A stretch of DNA of 64,000 nucleotides, taken from positions 15,772,591-15,836,590 of the forward strand of contig OY720100.1 of the NCBI GenBank assembly GCA_963082875.1, read 5' to 3'. Positions 1 through 10,859 of this stretch are shown in pieces. Position numbers and translations under genes: made by a program. Positions within the stretch are counted from its first letter, which is position 1, and each line of letters starts with the position of its first letter. The notes under the pieces were generated by a model. The model ran no database searches. It saw only the letters and a program-made list of their open reading frames with translations, and was not told the DNA's origin. The stretch is from Corella eumyota (lineage: Eukaryota; Chordata; Ascidiacea; Phlebobranchia; Corellidae).

Positions 1-450
1 TACCATATAAACTACCTTATATTAATGCTCTTTAAATGATAAGTTTAAATGACTGTTGTGACTATTAATGTGTAATCACCTATATATTTAAATAAAATAT
101 TTACCAAATCTAGTGAAATTTTGATCTTATGCTATTTAAAAAAAGCAATTTTTATTAAAGCTTAATAGCGCAATAAGCTTTAATATGCGGTTATCTAATA
201 CCTGTTTATATATATTTAAACGAAATAACCCAGTATCTATAAATCACCACACCACAAAAAAGCTTACTTTCTGTTTAGTCTTTATGCATAGTGTAGAGGG
301 GGAATTTAAATAGTGTAGAGGGGGAATTTTGATATTGACGCATTCGATCAAAATTTAAAGCAAAGTAGGAGCGGAAATTTTAAGGAAATTCACCAACATA
401 CCATCAGCGACTAAATTCATAGTTTTCAATACTAACACAGTTTCGATGTA

Positions 451-472
451 TACGTCACGCAGTCTATATAAG
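451..472 (+). promoter_or_regulatory. CRE-like site and TATA-like box of MS4A-like gene A
   Basis: TACGTCAC at 451-458 resembles a CREB/ATF site. CTATATAAG at 464-472 is a good TATA box, about 105 bases before the start codon at 577. Both recur in the second copy. Promoter assignment is inference from motif and position. Confidence 0.45.
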
Positions 473-576
473 AAAATTAAAAAAAAATAAATTAAACTTT
501 GTAAAAAAAAACTATAAATTAAAAAAAACTATCAAATTCTTAAATAATTTAGACGTTGTTATTCAAAGTAAATAAA

Positions 577-2661
577 ATGATTATGCAACAGCTAGTAGCT
601 AGTAGAAAACGTACTATGCGCTCTTTAGCTGTAAGTATTTAAGTTAAAAATAAATAAATATATAAGCTAACACTTAAATGTAAGCTAACTGTATTAAAAA
701 TAGACAAAAATTTATATTATTTATTAAATGATTAAAATAAAACATTTTTCGTAGTAATTGATTAGCAAAAAAATATGATTTTTAAATGATTTTTTTTTTC
801 TATTAGATACTTGAAATTATTTTCGGAGAGGCTGTGATTATTTTAGACATTATTAATTTTGCTGTCCTAAGTGGAATCTCTTTAACATATTACGACGGCA
901 TTTCGTGCGGAATATGGGTAAAAATAATCTTAAAATGTTTAAAAAATACAATATTAGTAAATAACATTTATAACATAGATTTAAATGGCTGAAAATTTTA
1001 ATTTTAAAGTAAGGTTTAGCGTAAACTGTAATGAATAAAACTTGTTTTAAAGAGCAATTTTAAACTTTATCAAAATGGTAAAACTATTTTTGATTTTAGC
1101 TTGTAGTTACTGGCTCGCTGGGTATGTCTGCTTCTTATAAAGACTCATCCGTATGTCAGGTGAATAACATCACAACCTTTATAAAAGTGCTTTAAAAAAC
1201 ATTTGTTTAATGTTGTCGTTTTTGTTTACAGATCAACGCGCATTTAACTTTTAGTATTCTTGGCAGTTTATTCAGCATATCGCTAGCCTTTGTCGGTATT
1301 CGCTGGATAGGATACCTTAACCTTATTAAAGTAGGTCATCTTAAAAAACTAATTTTTAAAATGTAGAAAGGATTTTGAAGACAAAAGCTTAATTTTTACT
1401 GACTATTTTATCATTATTTGCTAATCCCTGATGTAAAAATGCCATTTTTTTGACACTTAAAGATAAAGTCGACTGTTTAAAACATAAATTATGCACATTT
1501 TTTATTCTAACAGGAAGCATCCCTATATCTTGCAATTATAATTGGATTTATCGGAGTGGTTTGTTTTATTCTTTGTGTAGTTAGCGCAGTTTATTGTTGT
1601 CAAGTGAATACGTTGCTAGGAAACGGAAACTGTTGTGGAGGCAGTCAGGTAATAAAAACTTTTTTAAATATTCTAAAAATTTTTTTGTTTTAATTTTTCA
1701 CGTTTTTAGCGATATAATTTTTGTCATTGATTTTCAAAAATTGAATTAGACAACTTTGTCGATGATTCAATCTCATGCGTTTTGGTAGATTCACGTCATT
1801 TCCCTTATTGTACTCTTAACGATTTATTTATAGTAATAACATTTCCAAATATTATGACCAAACTTACACATCAAAAAATCCAACGTGACTTCTGTTAATT
1901 TTTTTTGATGAGTAATTTAGTGTTCTGATTCCATGACTGTTTAACAGTTATTACCGTGATGTGACCATATCAAGTTAAAGGTATTATTCAGATGTAAATG
2001 ACCACTCAACGATATTGAAATTTTACTATCTCAAACCTGAACCCATGTTGCATTATTATGACTTAATCTATTAGTGTAACAGTTTTACTTAAAATTGACA
2101 CCGAACCCAGCTTTCAGTTGTATAAGTTTAGGATATTATCGATCTCATAATATTACCCCAACTGAGTCTCGAGTTGTACAAGTTTAAGACATTATTGACA
2201 TCATAATATCACCCAAACCCAGTCTCAAGTTGTACAAGTTTAAGATATCATTAACCTTATAATATTACCCCAACTGAGTCCCAAATTGTACAAGTTTGAG
2301 ATAATATTTACCTCATGATATCACCCCAACCCAGTCCCAAGTTGTACAAGTTATAATCATAATTTACCCTATTATATTACCCCAACATTATAGTCTTAAA
2401 TTTCCTAAGTTTAAAATATAATTTATGTTTATAAACACTAGTTTAAGCTCATAACTAAACAGCTTGATTAGATCGTCGGCAGTTATAGCAAATTAATAGT
2501 GTGTTCAATACATTTAGCCTACCGTGGTAATAGTTAACAATGCTGTTGAAATGCAAAGACAACAACAACAACAACAACAACAACCACAACAACAACAAAC
2601 CGAAGTTGTCATAACAACAGAAACTTTCTCAGACAAACCGCCAGCTTACAACGAACTGTGA
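577..2661 (+). CDS. MS4A/CD20-like four-transmembrane protein, tandem copy A
   Basis: Six coding exons, all joined in phase 0: 577-630, 807-917, 1100-1159, 1232-1330, 1514-1648 and 2518-2661, giving 200 residues. All introns are GT-AG. There are four hydrophobic helices. Helix 1 is in exon 2 (ILEIIFGEAVIILDIINF); helix 2 spans exons 2-3 after a GIW motif and contains TGSLG, as in MS4A proteins; helix 3 is in exon 4; helix 4 is in exon 5 and ends in Cys pairs. Both tails are predicted cytosolic. The C-tail is glutamine-rich (8 Gln, Pro, 4 Gln) and ends PPAYNEL, a PPxY motif that in other proteins binds WW-domain ubiquitin ligases. MS4A proteins are membrane organisers or channel-associated proteins; the specific role here is unknown. 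Family assignment rests on topology and the IW...SG motif, so another tetraspan family is possible. Confidence 0.75.
2096..2385. repeat. 57-bp minisatellite in intron 5 of gene A
   Basis: About five imperfect units of roughly 57 bases, each containing CAGTCTCAAGTTGTACAAG or close variants followed by TTTAAGATAATATTGACC-like sequence. The same unit recurs at 3812-4240 and 6536-6775. Confidence 0.85.
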
Positions 2662-2799
2662 CGTGACAATCCATTTTCCCGCCCTTTTAAATATTGCTTT
2701 TTTAATATTTTTGCCAAGTTTTTGTTCTTTTAACTTAATTAATTTTATGCAATTCCTGTAAAAAACTGTGTATTTTAAACATAAAAAGAGATCAATTTT

Positions 2800-2997
2800 A
2801 AATTGGGTTTGGTAACCATGCCATAATGTACTATAAAATCTTTGTATGAACATTATTACTTTTGGCATGTTTTAAATCATTAAATTGATTTTGTCATTTT
2901 TTCCCGTCGCATTGTTGTAATACTAATTGTATATCATATTTATTATTTACTTTTATCAATGTGCGAAAAACCAAAATAAAAAAAAATAAAAAAAACA
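2800..2997 (-). mobile_element. 190-bp MITE-like repeat, copy 1
   Basis: Inverted copy of the elements at 29030-29226 and 34862-35042. It lies just after gene A. The corresponding place downstream of gene B (about 7185-7205) lacks it, so it probably inserted after the tandem duplication. It has no coding capacity and no clear terminal inverted repeats, so the class is uncertain. Confidence 0.7.
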
Positions 2998-3071
2998 GAC
3001 AAAAGGTCAGGCATATTGTAAATGCTAAAAATTGTAATTGTTTAATAAGTTTTTTGTTAATTTTAACATAG

Positions 3072-4330
3072 GCAAACGCCCATATGGGATTAAGCATCGT
3101 TGCATGCATATTCAGTGGAATTTTTATGTTTCTTGGATTCATTGCGTTTCAACTCCTTCTTTTTTTTGGGGTTAGTTAAAACAAGGACGCAGATTTTGAG
3201 GGAATGGAAAATTAAGGAAACCAAAAAAGCAGAGCCGGAATCGTAAAAAAATAAAACGCGGAAAATGCGTTGACTGTTTATTTGTATTTAAGTCAATAAT
3301 ATTTTAAAAATTAAACTGCATTACCCAAAAGAGGGTTAGGGTAAGCTTGGGTTTCTAAAAAAAGTTTAATTACTGGTATTTTCTGTTCAATCAAATAACA
3401 GTATCTTTTATTAAACAGTCAATGAAATTTTCGCGCTTTTCCGCGTGTTATTATTTAAGATTCCGCCTCTCCGTTTTCGCTTTTCTTTAATTTCCGCTCC
3501 CTTATTTTCAGGCGAACCGGTTAAAACACTTATTAGTTCGGTACCATATTTATTTCTAAACCGTTCGTTTTAGAGCCTTGGCATTCCAGCAATTCTGCTT
3601 ACGATCATTGACCTGATTTCGTTTATTCTGTTTGTGATAAGCGCCAGTTTTTGCTGCCGTCTTAACTCAGCAATGGGATTGCCCGCATGTGGTTGTTGTG
3701 GAGGGGTTTGTACGTTATAGCGTTTTACTATTTAATTAACTTAAAAAAACAGGCTAATATTGGATCTCACTGAATCAACTTTACACAATTAAATATTTTT
3801 ATCAACATTATAATATCACCCCAATTCTTTAGTTGTACAAGTTTAAAATATTATTGACCTTATGAAATTACCCCAACCCCAGTCACAAGCTGTACAAATT
3901 TAAGATAATATTGGCATTATGATATTACCCCAACCCAGTCACAAGTTGTACAAGTTTAAGGTAATATTGACCTTATGATATTACACCAACTCCAGTCTCA
4001 GGTTGTACAAGTTTAAGAAAATAGTGACCTCATAATATTACCCAAACCCAGTCTCAAGTTGTACAAGTTTAAAACAATATTGACCTCATGATATTACCCT
4101 AACCCCAGTCACAAGTTGTACAAGTTTAAAATAATATTGACCTTATGATATTACCCCAACCCAGTCACAAGCTGTACAAGTTTAAGATATTTTTAACCTC
4201 ATGATATTTATCCAAACCCAGTCACAAGTTGTACAAGTTTAAACGCATACTAGAAACTAAAAACCTAAAAAAACATTATTTTATATTTTAGAACGGGCCA
4301 GTTGTCGTAGCACAAACCCCCAGCATATAA
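3072..4330 (+). CDS. orphan set of three MS4A-like 3' exons (alternative cassette or truncated paralogue)
   Basis: Three open exons, all phase 0 with GT-AG borders: 3072-3170 (99 bases, the same length as exon 4 of A), 3574-3705 (132 bases, against 135 in exon 5) and 4292-4330 (ending TAA). They translate to a third helix starting ANAHMGLSIVACIFSG (compare INAHLTFSILGSLFSIS in A), a fourth helix ending SASFCCRLNS and then CGCCGG (compare SAVYCCQVNT and NCCGGSQ), and a short tail NGPVVVAQTPSI. No matching exons 1-3 lie between 2662 and 3071, a space partly filled by the MITE-like repeat. The set could be an alternative 3' half of gene A, joined in frame after its exon 3, or the remains of a paralogue. 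Its open frames argue for recent or present use. Confidence 0.65.
3812..4240. repeat. 57-bp minisatellite in the last intron of the orphan exon set
   Basis: About seven to eight imperfect units of the same 57-base sequence found in intron 5 of genes A and B. This is the longest of the three arrays. Confidence 0.87.
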
Positions 4331-4909
4331 ACTCTAATCAAAATTATACAGCATTATGTTATTATATTGAACTTATACAATCACTCTTTAATTGAAAATT
4401 AATATATATCTAAGCTAACGCATGATTATTAATGATTTCTTAATTCTTATTGCTGTAACTTTACCATATAAACTACCTTATATTAATGCTCTTTAAATGA
4501 TAAGTTTAAATGACTGTTGTAACTATTAATGTGTAATCACCTATATATTTAAATAAAATATTTAACAAATCTAGTAAAATCTTAAACCTATGCTATTTAA
4601 AAAAAGCAATTTTTATTAAAGCTTAATAGCGCAATAAGCTTTAATATGCGGTTATCTAATACCTGTTTATATATATTTAAAAAAAAACGTAGTATCTTTA
4701 AATCACTACACCACAAACAAAGGTTATTTTCTCTTCAGTCTTTATGCCCACAAAAAAAACAGGCAAAAATGAGATAATTGACTTTAAATAGGTAGAAGGG
4801 GAATTTTGATATTGACGCATTCGATCAAAGTTTAAAGCAAAGTAGGAGCGGAAATTTTAAGGAAATTCACCGACATACCATCAGCGACTAAATTCACAGT
4901 TTCGATGTA

Positions 4910-4931
4910 TACGTCACGCAGTCTATATAAG
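4910..4931 (+). promoter_or_regulatory. CRE-like site and TATA-like box of MS4A-like gene B
   Basis: TACGTCAC at 4910-4917 and CTATATAAG at 4923-4931, matching the arrangement before gene A. The start codon is at 5035. Confidence 0.45.
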
Positions 4932-5034
4932 AAACTAAAAAAAACTAATTTGAATTTTGTAAAAAAAAACTATAAATTAAGAAAAACTATAAAATTCTTA
5001 AATAATTTAGACGTTGTTATTCAAAGTAAATAAA

Positions 5035-7059
5035 ATGATTATGCAACAGCTAGTAGCTAGTAGAAAACGTACTATGCGCTCTTTAGCTGTAAGTATTTAA
5101 GTTAAAAATTACATAACTATAACCTAACATTTAATCTAACTGTATTGGCAAAAATTAATATTGGTTATTAAATTGGCAAAAAAATAATACATTTTTCGTA
5201 GTAATTGGTTAGCAAACAAATATGATTTTTAAATGATTTTTTTTCTACTAGATGCTTGAAATTTTCTTCGGAACGGCTGTGATTATTTTAGACGTTATTA
5301 ATTTTGCTGTCCTAAGTGGAATCTCTTTAACGTATTACGACGGCATTTGGGGCGGAATATGGGTAAAAATAATCTTAAAATGTTTAAAAAATACGCTATT
5401 AGTAAACAGCTTTTATACCATAGATTTAAATGGCTAATAGTTTCAATTTAAGAGTAAGGTTTAGCGTAAACTGTAATAAATAAAACCTATTTTACAGAGC
5501 AATTTTATACTTTATCAAAATGGTAAAACTATTTTTGATTTTTAGCTTGTATTTACTGGCTCGCTGGGTATAGGTGCTTCTTATAAAGACTCATCCGTAT
5601 GTCAGGTGAATAACATCACAACCTTAATAAAAGTGCTTTAAAAAACATTTGTTTTATGCTGTCGTTTTTGTTGACAGATCAACGCGCATTTAACTTTTAG
5701 TATTCTTGGCAGTTTATGCAGCATCTCTCTTGCCTTTGCCGGTATTCGCTGGATAGGATACCTTAACCTTATTAAAGTAGGTCATCTTAAAAAACTAATT
5801 TTTAAAATGTAGAAAGGATTTTGAAGACAAAAGCTTAATTTTTACTGACTATTTTATCATTGTTTGCTAATCCCTGATGTAAAAATGCCATATTTTGACA
5901 TTTTTTTTAGAAGTCGACTGTTTTAAAACATAAATTATGCACATTTTTTATTCTAACAGGAAGCATCCCTATATCTTGCAATTATAATTGGATTTATAGG
6001 AGTGGTTTGTTTTATTCTTTGTGTAGTTAGCGCAGTTTATTGTTGTCAAGTGAACACGTTGCTAGGGAACGGAAACTGTTGTGGAGGCAGTCAGGTAAAA
6101 AAAAAACAATTTTCAAAATATTAAAAATTTTTTTTTAAATTTTTTACGTTTTTAGCGATATAATTCTGTCATTGATTTTTAAAAATTGACTTAGACAACT
6201 TTGTCGATGATTCAGTCTCATACGTTTTGGTAGATTCACGTCATTTCCCTTTTTGTACTCCGAACGATTTATTTATAGTAATAAACTTTCCAATTATCAT
6301 GACCAAAATTACACATAAAAAAATCGAACGTGACTTCTGTTAAAAATTTTTTGATGAGTAATTTAATGGTCTGATTACATGACTGTTTAACAGTTATTAC
6401 CGTGATGTTACCATATCAAGTCAAAGGTATTATTCAGATATAAATGACCACTAAAAGATATTTAAATTTTACTATCTCAAACCTGTTCTATGTTGTATCC
6501 TTATGACTAAATATAATGGTGTAACAGTTTTACTCTAAATTGATACCAAACCCAGCCTAAAGGTGTACAAGTTTAAGATATTATTAGCCTTATGATATTA
6601 CCCCAACCCTGTCCCAAGTTGTACAATTTCAAGATAATATTATACTCATAATATTACCCCAACCCTGTTCCAAGTTGTACAATTTCAAGATAATATTAAA
6701 CTCATGATATCACCCCAACTCAGTCCCAAGTTGTACAAGTTAAAATCATAATTTACCCTATTATATTACCCCAACATTATAGTCTTAAATTTCCTAAGTT
6801 TAAAATATAATTTATGTTTATAAACACTAGTTTAAGCTCATAACTAAACAGCTTAATTAGATCGTCGGCAGTTATAGCAAATTAATAGTGTGTTCAATAC
6901 TTTTAGCCTACAGTAGTAGTAGTTAACAATGCTGTTGAAATGCAAAGACAACAACAACAACAACAACCACAACCACAACCACAACAACCACAACAAACCG
7001 AAGTTGTCATAACAACAGAAACTTTCTCAGAAAAACCGCCAGCTTACAACGAACTGTGA
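5035..7059 (+). CDS. MS4A/CD20-like four-transmembrane protein, tandem copy B
   Basis: Six phase-0 exons: 5035-5088, 5252-5362, 5546-5605, 5678-5776, 5960-6094 and 6907-7059, giving 203 residues. The protein is nearly identical to copy A. Changes are scattered in the membrane part (for example DGIWGGIW here against DGISCGIW in A, and GSLGIGASY against GSLGMSASY). The tail differs most: Gln runs broken by five prolines instead of one, with the same TFSEKPPAYNEL-like end and PPxY motif. GIWGGIW is closer to the usual MS4A second-helix motif than the form in A, so B may be the more ancestral copy. Copy B lacks the downstream MITE-like insertion. The function is inferred only from family topology. 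Confidence 0.75.
6536..6775. repeat. 57-bp minisatellite in intron 5 of gene B
   Basis: About four imperfect units, fewer than in gene A. The unit number therefore changed after the tandem duplication. Confidence 0.85.
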
Positions 7060-7215
7060 CGTGACAATCCATTTTCCCGCCCTTTTAAATATTGCTTTTT
7101 TAATATTTTTGCCAAGTTTTTGTTATTTTGATTTAATTTTATGCAATTTCTGTGATAATAAACTGTGTATATAAAACATAAAAAGAGATAGAGATGTTAA
7201 TTTTAAACTAGACAA

Positions 7216-7784
7216 AAGGTCAGGGATATTGTCAATGCTAAAAATTGTAATTGTTTAACAAGTTTACAGGCTATGAAGTCCAATGTAACTAATTTAAGTG
7301 TGTATTAATAACACTTGGGGGAAAGAAAGTACATTTGAAGTGTTGTTGTACCTAAAGATTCGCGCTATAAAAGTCAGATTTTAAATAGACTTTCAAAATT
7401 AAATCTCTCCATTCATTCAGTGTTTTGACAAACTGTAGCGAACAAGAGACTTTAGACTTTACAAAGGCTGAATAAAATCCGCCCAATATAATATTACATT
7501 TAAAACTAGATTTGTAAAGCTGAGCGTTTAAAACAGAAATAGGATTGTGATTTGAACCCAATTGATCGAAGAATAAAAGGAATTAAATAACCCTAATAAC
7601 TAAAACGTTCAATACAGTTCAGTTGTAAGAAAATTATATAAGCTATAGTCATATACAATACACAAATGCAAGGTATCTTTACTTAAATAAAAGATATAGG
7701 CATAAGAAAACGTTATTAGGTCGATGAATTAAAACGAATAATTTACAAATATTCTAAGTTTCTGAAAAGTAATTGATTAGCAAT
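7216..7784. other. intergenic region between MS4A-like genes B and C
   Basis: AT-rich and without recognisable exons. Short open frames here have no family resemblance. No orphan exons like those after gene A were found. Confidence 0.6.
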
Positions 7785-10500
7785 ATGGGTGAACCAAAGG
7801 TTCCAGGACATAGTGTACGGCATATTAAACCAGAAAGAAAAAGGATTTTAGTCATTTTTCAAAGATGCTTGTCGGTAAATATTAAATAATTTAATTAATA
7901 TTAAAGTATAGAAAATACCAGTAAATATAAATATTTAATTTTGGATTGGGTTTGGTGCGATTCGAACTTACGACCTAACGTAGCAAACCTAATAATTCAA
8001 ATCAAATCAAGAATTTTCCATAACACACCTTTTTTAAGATATTGGCAGCGTGGTGTAATAGTCAAAACACTTGGCTTCACTACATAAGGTCCTTGGTTCG
8101 ATTCCAACTGCTTTTATGCTGTAGCGCCCTTGAGTAAGGCGCTATAAACGGCATGAACTCTTGCTGAGTAAAAAAATAGTAATTTTTAGTTTAAATGTTA
8201 AGCAATTATAATCTATATAATATCCCAAATTGCCACAGGCAACTTAAGGCTGGTTCGGGGTAACGGTTGCTACTCTATGTTTAGGTGGCACATTCGACCT
8301 TCTCACATCGAGGATAAAGATCTATACAAAATAAAATTATATTTTAGATATTTCAAGTTGTATTCGGTATTGCTTCAACTGTCTTGGGCGTCATAAATTT
8401 ATCTTTTCAAGAAAGAGGATTTTCTACAAGTTGTCGATTAATTGTTTCAAGTTTTGATTACATGGATTTAATTCTTGTTATATGGTCTGGATTTTGGGTA
8501 AAGACTTATCATTTTTATCATTTTTAATTAGGTTTTTTGTGCACCAGTTTAAGTGATATAATAATATATAATATATTACCGGCAGCGTGGTGTAGTGGTA
8601 AGAACACTTGCTACACCACACATAAGGTCGTGAGTTCAATCCCCACTGATCTCATGCTGTAGCGCCCTTGAGTAAGGCGCTATAAGCGGTATGAACACCT
8701 GCTGAACCAGCACTTAAACAGCAGCATAATTATCGGGCAATTATAATCTATAATATCCCAAACTGCCACAGGCAATTCGAGACTGGGTCGGAGTAACTGA
8801 TATTACTCTACGTTTAAGTCGCGCATTTGACTTTCCCACATCGAGGATAAAGATATAAACAAAAAAAATATATAATAAAAATATTACATAAACTTGGCGG
8901 GAAAAATAAACATAATTAATTTAATGATATAAAACATGCCATAACTAATTAATGTTTACATAACGATTTTATAGTATATTATAACATGGTCTCAAAACCC
9001 ATTATAAATTTAGGACCATTTTATGTGCTTAAATTTAGTAACAATGATATAATAGTGTATTGTTTTTATATTGTTTAAACATAACTTACATACTGTTACA
9101 AAATAACTATCTTTGTAATAAGTGGTATCTTATTTTTTTCAGGTATTTTTAGCTGGAATAGTCGGCATGTACCATTCTTTTCTAACAAGATTCTCAAAAT
9201 TTGCAGTAAGTATTTAAAACTCGACTAAAAAATAACTTAAACATTGTTGTTGCGTCGAATTATTTGCATTATCAAAAAAGATGATGACTTAAATTGTCAA
9301 TGTTTTAAGATGAGGATAAACTAAAATAATTTTTCTTTTTTAAAGATTATTCGGGATCTGGTGTTAAATTCGATTGGAGGTATACTAAGCCTAACAAGAG
9401 CTGGGATTGGAATTCCTTTGTTTTTTTTGTTCAATATTCAAGTACAAGTAAGCTTTAAAACTATTAATTTTAATGTTAGGCTAATTTTTAAGCTTTTTGT
9501 TAGTTTCACCTTAAGGTGATAGGTTTTTCATTTTTTTGGAAGAGGTGTGCCGTTGGGACGTGTTTTAAGCTATCTGTAAACGCCGGGCTTCAAGGCAAAT
9601 AGTGTGGTATTGGTGCGGTTTGAACCCGAAACCTTATGGCTCGTTGTCTGCCACCATGATCTTTATATAACACTACCGGACGACCAGTTATTAAGTTATA
9701 ACGGAGTTGTGAAACAGGGTTGCTTTAATTAATCACCTTACACCAATGGGTTTAATATTTTATTAATAGGTTGTACTAGTGGCACATGTTAAATCTATTT
9801 TTAAACGTTGCGCCCAATGGCGAATATGGCTTTGGTAGGGCTTGAACCCCAAGCCTTGCTGACAATAACTTAGTTCTAAGACCCTTTAAAAATAACCTAA
9901 ATTTTTGTTTTAAGTTGTCGGCGATATGTCCTCTTGAAATTGTAATGTCAGCTTGTGGAGTTGCTTCTATATTACTGTGTCTACCTGGTTTTATAATAAG
10001 TTGCTATGTTTTAAAACACAACAAAGTAGTATATAAGGTAAATGCGAACTACTTTAAGTAAAGTTATTTTAGTAAAAATTTAGCAAATTTTTTGTTACAA
10101 TGAAAACATGCTAAAAATTTATATTTTAATTGTACTTAATTATTAAATTTAAGTTTTAAAGCATTTGTAAATTAAGACCGAAAAAGTTATAAAATACAAA
10201 AGTTCTGTAAAAGTAACTAGAACAATATATATTAATTATCGTTATTATAAAACAGTATTAACCTTTTATTAGATTTATAGGGGTTATATATTTTTAAACT
10301 TCACATGGCCCAAGTTTTTATGTTTTTGCATTTTTAAAATTAACAATTTTATGAATATTTTTAATAAAAATTCAAAAATTATTCGCCGTTAGGAGGAGGA
10401 CCGAGTTATTGAATGCATTAGTGCGAAACAAATGGATTATAACAACCCAACTTATGAGGTGGGAGAGCCAACAACAGTGACCCAATCGACTAGAATTTAA
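7785..10500 (+). CDS. diverged MS4A-like four-transmembrane protein, gene C
   Basis: Six exons in phase 0: 7785-7874, 8348-8497, 9143-9205, 9346-9447, 9915-10037 and 10393-10500, giving 211 residues. Exon order and phases match genes A and B. The N-tail is basic (MGEPKVPGHSVRHIKPERKR). Helix 1 is IFQVVFGIASTVLGVINL. The loop to helix 2 is longer than in A/B and holds a Cys. Helix 2 begins VIWSGFW then VFLAGIVGMYHS. Helix 4 is MSACGVASILLCLPGFIISC. The C-tail contains NNPTY, an NPxY-type sorting or adaptor motif, instead of the Gln-rich PPxY tail. Introns 1 and 2 each carry a SINE; intron 4 carries two SINE-2 fragments. Distant homology to A/B is supported by exon structure more than by residues. 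Confidence 0.68.
8044..8333 (+). mobile_element. Cics-1-like tRNA-derived SINE
   Basis: Nearly full length, in intron 1 of gene C. The head has a B-box-like GGTTCGATTCC; the tail ends ATCGAGGATAAAGATCTATAC. Confidence 0.88.
8579..8868 (+). mobile_element. Cics-1-like tRNA-derived SINE
   Basis: Full length, in intron 2 of gene C. The head CCGGCAGCGTGGTGTAGTGG is typical of the family and includes an A-box-like stretch; the B box is GAGTTCAATCC. Confidence 0.92.
8895..9010 (+). mobile_element. 190-bp MITE-like repeat, diverged partial copy
   Basis: Shares TTAATGATATAAAACATGCC and the ATGGTCTCAAAACCCA-like end with the copies near 29.0 and 34.9 kb. It lies in intron 2 of gene C. Confidence 0.55.
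9510..9690 (-). mobile_element. second tRNA-like SINE family, copy 1
   Basis: Starts with TTAAGGTGATAGG and carries a reversed tRNA-like head (GGTTTGAACCC, then TGCCACCATGA...CACTACC). Related copies are at 16850, 17020 and 34747. It lies in intron 4 of gene C. Confidence 0.65.
9735..9890 (-). mobile_element. second tRNA-like SINE family, degenerate copy
   Basis: Shares the TTTAAACG...CGAATATGGC...GGCTTGAACCCCAAGCC pattern with the family, just after copy 1 in intron 4 of gene C. Confidence 0.5.
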
Positions 10501-10849
10501 ATCAAAATATGAACCAAACAATAAGGTTAACTACACTGTAAGTGTATAGTGTATGTCATTGCAGTTTTTTAAAAAAAATTATCGGTATTTTTCTTGGTAT
10601 TGATTATTTGGACAATGCCAATCTTGTATTATCATTAATTATTACGTCATCCTAGCTTAACAGATATTGGTGAAATTTTAGTGGAAGTTATACAATTTAA
10701 TATTCAAAATGATACCCTTAAATTTTTAATATGTGATTGTATATTAACTTTATGTAATTTTGACTCTTTGCTATTTTAATTAAGTTAATTTAATGATTTA
10801 TTTGTTATTTTTTCTGTCTTTATTTATTGTATGTTGTTCGTGAAGTCGT

Positions 10850-10855
10850 AATAAA
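10850..10855 (+). terminator. polyadenylation signal, gene C
   Basis: AATAAA 350 bases after the stop codon of gene C, and the first good candidate there. Confidence 0.4.
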
Positions 10856-10859
10856 CTAT

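Larger units (their letters stand above)
1..7215. repeat. 4.46-kb tandem duplication carrying MS4A-like genes A and B
   Basis: The sequence from base 1 to about 2790 recurs at about 4462-7215, shifted by 4461 bases. Similarity covers the upstream region, all six exons and most of every intron, so the duplication is recent and probably continues to the left of the window. The spacer between the copies (about 3000-4461) holds a further diverged set of three exons. Differences between copies include short indels, the number of intronic minisatellite units, the coding glutamine-rich tail, and a MITE-like insertion only in the left copy. Confidence 0.93.

Noticed and set aside
2629-3142. Minus-strand open frames over the end of gene A
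   Set aside because: They lie across gene A's last exon, the MITE-like repeat and an orphan exon, and have no codon or family support.
7930-8040. Possible tRNA-like fragment (GGTGCGATTCGAACTTACGACC)
   Set aside because: Too short and diverged to assign to either SINE family.
8579-8660. tRNA-like sequences with A and B boxes, repeated across the window
   Set aside because: They are heads of Cics-1-like SINEs followed by the same tail; no separate tRNA gene with a sound cloverleaf was found.
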